This document shows, one piece after another, positions 1-12,300 of a stretch of DNA of 64,000 bases; position 1 is the stretch's first letter, and every line of letters starts with the position of its first letter. The DNA lies in contig CM055106.1 of NCBI GenBank assembly GCA_029204225.1, positions 36,428,361-36,492,360 on the forward strand, given 5' to 3'. This DNA comes from Diphasiastrum complanatum (taxonomy: Eukaryota; Streptophyta; Lycopodiopsida; Lycopodiales; Lycopodiaceae). Below the pieces are notes generated by a model. The model was not told the DNA's origin, did no database searches, and worked only from the letters and a program-made list of their open reading frames with translations. A program made the translations under genes and the position numbers.

Positions 1-1270
1 CCTCTGTGACCGCATTCTTAACATCTGCTATGGAATAGAGATGAATGAATATTTTCTATCGAAAGAGATGAATGGATATTTTCTATTGAGTAGAAGATGG
101 AATGATGACTTAATGATGCAGTGCAATCACTTGAGGTACATACTGTGACAATAAAGTTGGATGTTATTTCAGATGGTATATGCATTCAGTGCTATTTTGT
201 TCCTATTTTTGCAGCTTCTACTTCATCAATTACTACTTTGCTGCATCTTCTTCGGTCCATTCAATTTTGTGATTGTTATACTTTTTACTTCAACATTTCT
301 ATATATTGATGCTTAGGACGACGTCTTTTTGAGGCATGAAGACTTATGTGCCTTTTGTGCCCCCCTACATCGAGCATTGGGGCACTCCATTTATCAAAAT
401 TTGTGAGGACACGGTGTGGTTAGGCCCCTTGGGCTGTAATAGTAGTAGGATAAGGACACATAGTCTTATCAGTAATTGAATAAGCTTAGCCAATCTTATT
501 AGGCTCCTAGCCCCAACTTGCTAGATCTCTTATCCAATTGTAAAGAGGCCTGAGGCCTCTATTTGGGAGATTGATTGCTTGATGAGAGTAGTTCTTGGCT
601 TACTTTAGCATGGTCAGCTTAGCTTTCATCACCATAGATCAGCTTGTTAGCATCATGATTCTTATGAAGACTGCTATGTTTGATCAATCTATTTGTGATC
701 TTGTTGTCGATTTCATGCTCTATAACTACACCAGAAGTCGTGACTTGACAAAGTTAATTGCTCTGGTAGGGCTTTGGTAAACCGGTGAGGTGTATTTGTG
801 TATACAACTGATATATGTTAAATGTCTTGTACATGGCGAGTTCCCACTATCTATGAATAGGGGTACTAAATCTCCTAGTGCCATATAATCAACTGTGAAG
901 GATAAAAGATACATGTGATATGCTTGAACATGTTGGTCATTTTTATAGACGATGGTGATGCTCCTACTTTTCAAACATCCAAAATATATATATTTCCAGC
1001 AAGCTTTAATGTAATCCTCAAGTGTCATATTATGCTTTGATGACTTACATTTATGGAGTTTGTCCTATGAGCGAATTGACTAGTTGCCTACAATTTATTT
1101 TTTTCCATGGTTCATGTCATTATTCTTTATAAGCAATGAACTTGGAGTTTTGATTTGGAAAGTAAGTCTCGAAGCTGTTATTTAATTTTTGTAAAAAGAA
1201 ATACACAAGGTGGTATATTTGCTATTTTTTAGCAACATGTTTCATTCGATTTTGGTCAAACCGTATATAC

Positions 1271-1350
1271 AACATGGATTCAGCTTGTTCTTGATCATTT
1301 TGTAAAAATCTAACATGGATTCAGCTTGTTCTTGATCATTTTGTAAAAGA
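1271..1350. repeat. 41-bp tandem duplication
   Basis: The segment starting aacatggattcagcttgtt occurs at 1271-1311 and again at 1312-1350, differing only at the last bases. It sits left of the first visible TRM6 exon, probably in an intron. Confidence 0.95.
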
Positions 1351-1589
1351 CTACCTTTTGTTTTTCCAAGTATGCTGTAAACGTTTGCTGGTTAACATGC
1401 ATGCCTATAAGTGTGGACTTGCGATTATTAAATTTATAAGATTGGAAAGTGGTTAATGGCAAAGTTTTCTTCAAATTAGCTTCTTAAGATATTTTTGCAA
1501 ATGAAAAATTTGATGGTTCAAATTTTGTACCTATGCCTAATTGTATGTAGCATAATCTGAGAGTGTTGTGTATCTTGTAATCTATGCAG

Positions 1590-1631
1590 TATTTGTGAAG
1601 CTTATTTCACCAAAGAGCCTAGTAAGATCGG
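1590..1631 (+). CDS. TRM6: TRM6 exon (first visible), ICEAYFTKEPSKI
   Basis: A 42-nt exon between acceptor ctatgcag and donor gtatgt. It enters with one base of a split codon and leaves with two. The peptide matches the block that precedes the LRMDxLxLLLSxANV block in TRM6. Identification depends on phase agreement with the exon 13.8 kb downstream: the leading A there completes the GG left here. Confidence 0.8.
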
Positions 1632-3274
1632 GTATGTTATATTTTGTCAGCTTTTTGATATTGATCTCTCTTTAATCTTCTTAATGTCTCTCTTTCATGC
1701 TTTCTAGGGTTAAGTCTTGCTTATGTGATGCTTTCATAGCTTAGCTCTAGATCAATTGTGGCTTCATTTGTAACTCTCTACCTCTCCCATGGAACACATA
1801 CGACAATCATGTCCTCTCCAAAAATCTCCTTGAAAAAACCTACTTCCATCTACAATTGGAGTTGAGTGGAGAATGATCGAAACTGAATGGAGAAAGGTTC
1901 AGATCAGTAAATCGCTCTATAGAAGCTATAGACTTCATTTAGATGTTCAGTACATTTGAGTTTCTATCACGTTCTTCTATTTTCTTGGTATTTTTAAGAA
2001 AATGAAGATTTCTTTGACAAAATCCATCGTACATTGAATATCTAATGTTTCTGTTTGATTCATTTCTTAATTACTATCCTAATAGTATGTAAATGATATT
2101 CAAACATCAATACTTATCTCATATGAATGAGAATCAATCATCATTTTACTTTTTACAAGACTTTGTGAAGGATTTCACATTTTTATCGATAACTTTTTCA
2201 TGAATGTTCCAAATCAAGTTTTTTAAAGTGGAGATCGGGCGATTTTTACTCTACCAAGACTGTTTTGAGTCATACAGGTCATTCCACGTGTCAGTATGAT
2301 GCTTGTCCAATGTTTTCTGACCAAAAGTCAGTACACAATATTCTGTAGTGATTTTTATGATTTTCTTAAAATCACATCTGAATCTTTATTCAATAATTTC
2401 AGATCTATATTTGACAACTGCTGCGTGTCATCAGACCATTGTTTGACTGATCATTTCACAGACTACAAAATAGTCTATCACATAATCTCCTTGATAAATT
2501 TTTAACAATCGATGCTTTGCGTACAGCATGAATGATTCATATAACCAGCTGAAGTCTTCCCAAACTTTATATTGTCCAAAGCCTACAATGATAGAGCGTC
2601 TGTCTCCACATCATGTAACTCCATCTAGTGGCTAGTAGTTCAAACATCCAAATCACCAATGATAAGACATGTCCATCCCAATTAAATCATATGACGTTTG
2701 CAAAAATATTAGCAAATGGTGATACATTTGCACTTTCAACATCTGAGGCCTTCGCAGGAAATTAGCATGCGGGTCAAATACAACATCCATGAAGACTCAT
2801 CCAAATATAACGAGCATCCTTGTCATATCCCACTAGTATAAGTGGTGGTTGAAGGAAATCTCTAGATAGACAAGCCACTCCACTAGTTCCTCTACCTCTT
2901 GTTAACCTCAATCCCTCTCTATATATTGATGCCCGTGTGCAACTAGACAAGCTAGGTAAGCCTTGCTCATGACTCGTGTTTGTAAAAACCTACCCGCAAC
3001 ACATGGTAGTTGCACATTCATGTTTGGCTCAAATGTGTCGTTACGTACCAAGCTAATACATAACAATATTTACCTGTGATAACAACTAAGAATATGTGTA
3101 GACACTGGTAGTTTCCACAAAAATTCGTTCGTTCTAACATGATTGCTTTCATGGATGGATGCAAATGATCACGTTCTCCTCAATTTGGAGCTGTTTTTCA
3201 TAGTCACAATATCTCAATTGAATTTATAGACTTTGTTATTGCTGATTGTATATGAATTGTACATAATTTTGTAG

Positions 3275-3329
<55 letters not shown>

Positions 3330-6300
3330 CCTCCTCGATGACACCTCCTCGTTCCACTGCCGCCGCCCGTCGCCCATCACGCTCCCCTCCTACCCTGGCT
3401 ACCATCTCCCCCCTCCCCCTCGTTGATCACACACCCCCTACCCCTGCTGTCCCCCCCCCACTACCTCCACCCCCGATGTAGATGCTCCCCCTGCTGCCAC
3501 CTTCCCTACTCCCACCTCCATTGCTGCTCTTGCAGCTGCTACCCCTGCTGCCTCCCCCCTAACCTCCACCCCCGATGTAGCTCCTCCCCCTGCTGCCGCC
3601 TCCCCTACTCCCACCTCCATCGCTGCTGCTGCAGCTACTCCCCCTGTTGTCACCTCCCCTACTTCCACCTCCATAGCAGCAGTTGCTGCTCCCCCTGCTA
3701 CGGCCTACCTCCACCCCTCCCGCTGCAGATGTGCCCCCCCCTACTGTCATCTCCCCCACCCCCGCCCTCCCTGCTACAGCAGTGCCGCCCCCTACTGTCA
3801 CCTCCCCTACACCCCTCCCTCGTTGCATCTGAGCCACCCCCTGCTGCCACCTCCCCTACATCCGCCCTCCCTGCTGATTGCATCTCCCTCCCCCTTGTTG
3901 ATCTCGATACTGGTATCAATATTGGCACCACCTCAACCCTACCTGCAGTTCTGGATCCCATTCTTCCTATTCCGCCCATCGCTAGCTCACAACCTACAGC
4001 TAGCATCCCGTATACGCCCTCCAAATCAACTGAATTGTTCTCTTCTTGGCAGATTGATCAAATCAGGGCCGATTTCTAGACTTTGCGGCAAGAAATCTCG
4101 CAGTTGAAAGGAACGGTTACGTCCTTGATTCACGAGAAGAACATGCTGCAGTCCAAAGTTGCATCACTCGAACAATCCATCGGGACCAAACAGGCTGCGG
4201 TTTCGGCGTCTACCACCAATATGATACGGGAACTAGAGACAAAGATGGAAAAGCAGCAAGAAGAGGCCCTTTCTTGGGCATCAGTTTTGAAAAAAGGCAC
4301 CAAACCAAGCGCCCCTATCTCTTCGGTTATCTCAGCCACCATCTCGGAAGAGAAAACACGAGACCAAAAAGCGAACAACATTAGGGTTTGTGGGATTCCG
4401 GATACATAGGATGCCTTGGCTGAAGCCAAACGCTTTCTTGACACCACTCTCGGGCACAGGACGGACGGGCTAGATACCGCATGGAGGACCACCAGAGATG
4501 CAGCCACACTCATCATCCGCTTCACTTCCCTCGCGAGTCGTCGAGATGCTTTGCGGTGCAGAGCTAAGCTACGTGGTACCACTATCTACATGGATGACGA
4601 CCTCACGTATATCCAGGTAGAGGAGAGGCGCAAGGCCTTTCAGGCAGCCCGTGAGTCTGGCAGACGAATCATTTATCGGGATGGACGAGTGCGCTTTCTT
4701 GATAGCGCTCCTAGCAGCTCCCCGTGCTAGGGATTTGGGGTGCCCGGGGTTGGGAGCACCCTGGGGCCCCATCCACACCACCTTCGGATTGGAGTGTGGA
4801 ATTGTGCCGACATACATTCATCTTCCACGACAGGGGACCTGGTTGACTTCATCAAAGGCAGAGATATATTATTCATCATGGAGACACACGAGAGCCCAGA
4901 GCGAGGACTTCCTTCCTTTCCTGGATATAGATGGGACTGAGTATTCCGACGAGAGACTAGATCTGCTAGTGGCCGAGGTTCAGGTGGGGTCGCGTGTCTG
5001 TACAGAGAAACTCTCCATTCGAGTATTGACTTCATCCGACATGACGAGCAGGCCCGCTACATATGGACTCGCATTGTGGGTCAGGATATTGGTTTGGATA
5101 GAGATCTTTTCATTGCAGCATGTTATTTTCAACCAGAGTCCTCGTCTTTTGCGGAGGGAATTGGGTCTCCATATCAGGACCTCTCACCAGATATTATTAG
5201 ATTCTCAGAGCAGGGGCATATTCTCCTCACAGGGGACTTTAATGCCCGGACATTTTCGAGACAGATAGAGTTCTTCGACACCTCCTATCAGCCGCGTGTT
5301 CGTGCCCTTGACAGCGGTATGCTTGGGGTTACCAGGACCTCCGCGGACAGTTTGGGACCTATTACTTCATATGGTGAGCACTTACTGCAGTTTGGAGAGG
5401 CGCATGAGCTAGCCATTTATAATGGCTTACCCTGCTGGCTTTATTCAGACAGCTATACATGCCATCCTCATAGTGGAGGACATAGTGTCGTTGACTATCT
5501 CATGGGGTCACCATCCTTTGTACCCATAGTCTCTGACTTCCGCGTTTCTCCCACCACCCTTTCTGATCACTCATTTCTCTCCTTCGATATCGGCCACCTC
5601 CCACCCACTCATTTATCTACACTACCCATGATTACTTGAGCACCCACGTACACATTTGATCCCATTTACATGCCACTGTACCGGCAGTCCTTGGCTTCAC
5701 TTTCACACTCCTTTCCTCATGACGGTCCAGTTGACACCCAGGCTGCTTTTCTCACCACCTCTCTTCACACAGCTGCCTCACTAGCTCTTCCCACGAAACC
5801 CCATTCCCAAAAGACTCGACGCACACCTCGACCATTGCATCCTCCTTGGTATGATGCCGAGTGTCGTTCCCTTCACCAGTCAGTTACTTATTCATGTATC
5901 CATGCTCCACATCTGCTTCGATCTTCCCGACGCTCCTACCACCGTGTTCTTCGTCGTAAGAAGCGTTCCTACGATGATACTGAAGGGAGACGTCTTATTG
6001 ACCTTCTCTTTAGTTCTTCTTCGGGCGCTTTTTGGCTTGAGTTCATTCCTCGCTCCCCACCACCCCTCCTGGAGGACCTCCGCATCTGGACCGATTATGC
6101 TACTAGCCTGTATACCTACCGACTCACCCATTTCTATATCTCAACGACCATCCGAGTTCTCCTTCACATCTGACATGGTACTTGCAGCCATTAAAAAGAT
6201 GAAGTCCAACAAGGCCAGAGATATTGAAGACCTCGAATCTGAACTCCTTTCCCTTGCCTCAGACTTACTCGCTCCTACTATAGCCACCCTTCTCAATTTC

Positions 6301-9300
6301 GCAGTTGTTTTCGGTTTCCCTTCATCCTGGTGCACCAACATCATCCACCCCATCCATAAGAATGGTGACCCCATGATTCCGAGTAACTACCGCACCATCA
6401 TGATCGGGCATGTCCTGGCAAAGTTATATGGTACTATTCGTCAGTCGGTTGTGAGCTCAGAGGCGGAGACTAGGAGACTACATGCTATGGGTCAGGCAGG
6501 TTTTCGAGCCCATTACTCTACGACAGATCACATCTTCACATTGCGGGCCTTGATTGAGGAAGCTAAGCACAGGAGAGAGAGGGTTTACTGTTGTTTTGTG
6601 GACTTCAGGAAAGCCTTTGATTCTGTTCCTCGCTCATTGCTTATCTAGAGACTCCGCGACCTCGGCTTCTCCACGGACATCGTTCTTGCCGTGATGGCAC
6701 TTTATGAGCGTGTTCTGGGATGTTTCCGACACAATAGTGGCATATCCGATCACATTTGGAGCACTATTGGGGTGAAGCAGGGTTGCTCCCTCTCACCAGT
6801 CCTCTTTGGCTTGTATATTGATGAGTTGGAGAGAGTCATATCACAGTGTGGTGGTGCTGGTTGCATGCTTGGGGACATCTTGATCGCTATTCTCCTTTAT
6901 GCTGATGATGTGGTATTGGTCTCACCTACCAGAGAGGGTCTACAACGACAGTTGGATTGTTTACATGAGTTTTGCACTAGATGGGGCCTAGGAGTGAACA
7001 TTGGGAAGACTAAGATTATGGTCTTCAACACTTCTCGAGCATTCATGCAGCGACAGGAGCTTACTTTGGGTGGACAGGTTCTAGAGGTGGTCCCTTCCTA
7101 CACATACCTGGTGATCCTTTTCTCAGGTCCTACTTTTGGCATGAGACAGGCCGCTACCACTCGACTGGGGAAGGGACATGCCTCCCTTGTTCAGCTAGAG
7201 AGATTTTGTTTCCGGAAGTCCATCCAGGATGCTCGCAGTAAGTGTCGCCTTTTTGATACCATTGTCACCCCCACGGCTCTATATGCGGCAGAGGCATGGT
7301 GTGCAGGTCTTCCCTCTTCACACTGGGCCAGTCTCTCACGACTACAGACCACTATGCTAGCTCGGTTGATCCGTGCGAAGCCTTCAGGTTCCACATGAGA
7401 TTATTTTGGCCGAGTTTGCAGTTCCACCTATCCAGATCGAGGCAGCTCTTCAGCTCATTAGCTATACACAGAGGATACAGGAAAAACAATACATACAGAT
7501 TGCACTATCCTCCTCACGGCATCTCCATGGTCAGGGATATAGATTATCATGGTTCTCTCAGGCATCCCACCTCCTACGTGAGTCATTTGGTATCTCCATC
7601 ACAGAGCTTCCCTCAGGCACCCACCAGTATATCAGACGATTCCTCTATCGCGCGTATTTAGAGCGGACTTGGTATAACCAGATAGGGGTTAAGCCAGCTT
7701 TCTACCGGACACATTTCTTGGAGCTGGATGCCTCTGGGACCCCGGTTATGCCACGCTACGGGCACTGTCTCAAATCGATATCATTTCGAAAGATCCTGCA
7801 TGGAACTAACTCGACATGCACTGACTTTTCCAAAAAAGTAAAAGTTTTCCGTAAATAGCCTAGTTGCTAGGAAATCTGCTTTTTGATCTAGAATTGCCAA
7901 AAATAGTCACATGCAAGAATTCTACTGTTCAAAATCACGGGGTACGCATGCAACATTCATTTAAGCATGCATACAGGTCTATCCATACATTTCCATCAAC
8001 AGGAAAGCACTATACTGATTTACAAGCATGCATACATCAGAACAATTCCGAAATTTTGCAAATTTTAGTTTAAAAATTGCAAAACTTCAGACGGCCATAA
8101 CTTTCTCTACAGGACACCAAATTGGTCGCTGTAAAGCACAGTACAGAGGGAGAGTGGGTCTACAAGGCAGTTGCCACATCACCTTGCACCCCTGGCTTCA
8201 CACGTGCGAGCATTAAATGCCTGAAAAACAGGTAGGAGGGCACACTTTTGTGGAGAGGTATCATCAAAAAACACATCCCAGCCCAAAAAGCCTTGGATCA
8301 GAGGTTGCAAGCACTCTACTAAGGTTCATTAGAGAGGCATAGAAGCTTCTAACAGGTCCAGCAAGCAATCATATGCTCAGATCATGCAAAAAATGCATTT
8401 TTGGCCTCTTTCAACAAGCAAAACTACAATATGTTGGTGTCTAATGCACATTTATCCAAATTGGATGCATGATGGCTCAAATAAGAGGCAATCCAACATA
8501 TCTTTCAGCTTGTAACAAGAACCAACAGTTTCAGACCCCCAATTGAGAGGTATTCATGCTCAAAAATTATCAAAAATACACTATTCTTGAATGTTTTGAG
8601 CCCTCTAATGGTGTCTAATCCCTACCAAACTTCATGACAACTTAGGGACAGCTTCATTACATCTCTGAAAACGTCTATACCAATTCTTGGCTGAGAATTT
8701 TGAGATCTACCCCAAAATTAGTCCAAAAAACCATGATTTTTGACCAATTTTGACCAATTTTGACCCAAATTCATGGGGGAAATCCACAACTTCGTGCCTT
8801 CAAATCCAAATCCCTGTAAATCCATTGCATGCAAGCACTAAAAGTTCTAATTCAAGTCAAATATGGTTTCCATAGCCCATTTATGGTCCAAAAACCCCAT
8901 TTTTTGGTCCAAAATCACTATCTAATCAACCTTTTGACTTTTCAACCAACATGCAATCATTAAATTCTGTAATTAATGATTGTAAAACAGCAAGTACAAT
9001 ATGGAAAATGTACTACACCAGATCCTATAATCATTTCCTTGCAAAAACCATCAATTCTAGGTGAAAAATTCACTAAATTCATCAAAAATCCAATGATTTC
9101 CTTCAAAATTCATGGAACAAATCCACAATTATGATCTTTAGGCTGAAAGTACACCAAGGATCTGAGAATCCACCTACTTGAAATTGAATTCCAACACCTG
9201 GAAGAAGAAGCAAAGAGCTACACCAAAAGAACTGCAAAATCCAAGATCCTCAAGCTCCACCTCCTGGTAGATGTGATCCAAGCTCTGATATCACTGTAAG

Positions 9301-12300
9301 AACCACCAAGTGAAGATCTACAGGATTCCAATCACATGCAAACCAAAAGGACACCTGTGGAGCATGAACCATCCAACCAATATGGAGAGGCTAGTCAATA
9401 CCCTAACCAATCCACCCCCAAGCCACAGTGAAGAACACAAGAGAGGAAAGGAAACACTGGCTCAAGAATCACAATTCACAATAGGAGGATGGGCGAGTTT
9501 CCACTAGACCTATTCTTCTCAAGAGAGAGAATATTCCTTTTAGGATTCCCATGCAACCTAAATTGAGCTATTGATCTGCTATTCTTGCATTAAAGTAGTC
9601 TTCACCATGCATGTGCTCCTATGTCCAATTATAGGTCTGGGCCCTCATATGATTATTAATTATTTAATACGACCATGTCCAGAATGACGTAGCATAACTA
9701 ATAACCACATACAACTGGAGTGACCGGCTATCCACGTCAGGAATAATTCTGATTCCCTTGTACAGGACGTGGACATAACACCTCTCATCTCTGATTTTCA
9801 TCTCTCTCCTATCACCCTCTCTAGTCACTCTTTCCTCTCTTTTGCTATTGGCACCCCCCCCAGTTATCCTCCCACCTCATGCTTACCAGTGCACCCATAC
9901 ATACATTCAACTCTCTACACATTGCCAGTCTACCAGGAGTCTCTAGCCTCCTTATTGTACTCCTTTCCAATAACAATACAGTTGAAACACAAGCTGCTTT
10001 CCTTACCACCTTCTTCATACTGCCGCTTCCCTAGCCTTTCCTTCCAAGCCCCATAAAGGCAAATCCACTCTTTCTTCAATGCTCTGTCCTCTACACCCCC
10101 AATGGTATGATGTTGAAATGTCCCTCATCGTCTTGTCATCCATGCACATACTCATGCTCCTCACCTTCCCAACGTTCCTAGCATCGAATCCAAGAGATTG
10201 CATGCTTTGGGACAGGCAGGGTTCCGAGCCCATTATTCTACCACTGACCATATCCTCACAAGTACAGGTTAAAGAAGGTTTACTATTGTTTTGTGGACTT
10301 CAAGAAAGCCTTTGATTTTGTCCCATGCTCCATGCTCATTCAAAGACTTCGTGGCTATGGCTTCTCCACTGACATCATCCGGGCAGTGATGGCTCTTTAT
10401 GAGAGAGTCTTGGGTTGTTTTCGACATGGCAGTGGTATTTTTGAGCACATTTGGAGCACCATTGGGGTGAAGCAGGGTTGTTTTCTTTCGTTGGTTCTTT
10501 TTGGATTATACATTGATGAGCTATAGAGAGTCATCTCACAGTGTGGCGGTTCTAGTTGCAGACTTGGCGATATTCTGATTGCCATTATTCTTTATGCCAA
10601 TGATGTGGTACTACTCTCCTCGACCATAGAGGGATTGCAAAGGCAACTGGATTGAGTACAAGCCATATGTACCTGATGGGGCTTGGGGGTGGTCTTCAAC
10701 ACTTCTCGAGCTTTCATGAAGCATCAGGAGCTCACTCTCGATGGACAGATCCGAGAGATAGTTTCTTCATACACGATACTTTTCTTTGGTCCTACATTCA
10801 GCATACGGGGCAATACCACTCGATTTGGGAAGGGACATGCCTCCCTTGTTCAGCTAGAACAGTTTTGCTTCAGGAAGTCCATTTTGGATGCTCGAAGTAA
10901 GTGTATACTTTTTGATGCCATTGTCACCCCCACAGCCTTATATGCAATAGAGACATGGTGTACCAGTCTTTCCTTCTCACACTGGCCCAGTATCTCGAGA
11001 CTACATACCACCATGTTAGCTCGTATGTCCTCCTTGCCGAGTTTGTTGTTCCGCCTATACATTTAGATGCAGCTTTCTAGCTTATTGCATACATAGAGAG
11101 ACTTCAGGCACTTCTTGATGTAGACGGGAGATACAGACAGATAGCACTTCCTTCTTCACATTATCTTCATGATCAGGGCTACATGTTGTCATGGTTCTCT
11201 CAGGCATCCTACCTCCTCCTACGTCCTCCTTATTTGGTATCTCCACAACAGAGCTTCCCTTGAGTACTCACCAATATATTAGATGCTTCTTATATTGAGC
11301 ATCATATCTTGATCGTACATTTCGGGGGGGGGGGGGTTGGGGTGTTAAGCCCGAATCTTACCAAACTCATTTCATTGAGCTAGACATAGCAGGGTTCCCA
11401 ATTTTGCCACATAATTTGGACTCATGATTATCACACAGCCTCAGATTTACATTCGGACAACTCCGCGTATCATGACGAACAACTTACTGTTATTTCTCAG
11501 CCTCAAATTACCTCTTTCTTCTCTAGGAGAAGATCCTGACGGGACCCAAAGTCTAGACCTCTACTCGTTCCCGTCAGCCACTTAAACCTTGGTACGACTT
11601 GCTTTGTAAATATCTCCACCTCCAAGTCAAACAAGCTTGACCGCATCTTCTATGCGTCCTCAAGCGCCTATATTGTCATATGTGTCGTCAAGAAAACCAA
11701 CTTATGAGAAATAAAGATGGGAAACGCTTGATTGACCTTCTTAGTGCATCCTCTGGTTCATTTTGGAGAGAATTCCTCCCTCGCGCCTCACTTCCCCATT
11801 GAGCAGTTTCTGCTAATGGACTGAGTATGCCACTACTCTCTGCACTATCACTATTGGTACTCCTATTATTATCTCCCCTCGCCCTTCCACCACCTCTTTT
11901 CTCACTGTTGATATGGTTAATACAGCCTTTGATAAACCACGCACCTGCTGTATGAATGACTTAGAGGCTAAACTCCTAATTCACTGCTCTGATATTCTTG
12001 CACCCCTTTTAGCCATTTTGCTTAACCAAGCGGTTATATCCAGTTTCCCTCAGACTTGGTGCACTAATATCATTCATCCTATTTACAAGAGAGGTGACCC
12101 TATGATATCCTGGTAACTACCGCATGTGGGGATGTTTCAGATTAGATGTGGGTTTATCTCAGTTGGTTAGGAATACTATTGTCGTGAAGCAGGGTTGCTC
12201 CCTCCCCCCCCACACACTTTGGACTATACATCGATGAGATTGAGTGTGTTATTGATCAGGAGGGTGGTATCAGTTGTGGACTGGGCGATATTCTTATTTC

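Larger units (their letters stand above)
3330..7766 (+). mobile_element. LINE-A: long, degraded non-LTR retrotransposon in a TRM6 intron
   Basis: Order is a Pro/Ala/Thr-rich region, coiled coil and nucleic-acid-binding ORF1 (3340-4730), then apurinic-type endonuclease and reverse transcriptase (4740 onward). Several in-frame stops and two or more frameshifts make it inactive. No LTRs are present. Similarity to LINE-B ends near 7766, where unrelated leader-like sequence begins. No poly(A) tail or target duplication could be delimited. The RT wording (GVKQGCSLSPVLFG, LYADDVVLV) resembles LINEs I associate with seed-free plants and animals rather than the L1 clade dominant in flowering plants; this is an inference. 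Confidence 0.88.

Noticed and set aside
1-1589. Earlier TRM6 exons
   Set aside because: I looked for the preceding block (ending in a basic R-P-x-x-R-S type segment) and found none with matching phase; the exons probably lie left of the window.
3423-4024. Several overlapping ORFs on both strands in the C-rich tract
   Set aside because: They come from the GC-rich minisatellite of LINE ORF1; only the + frame leads into the coiled coil and downstream motifs.
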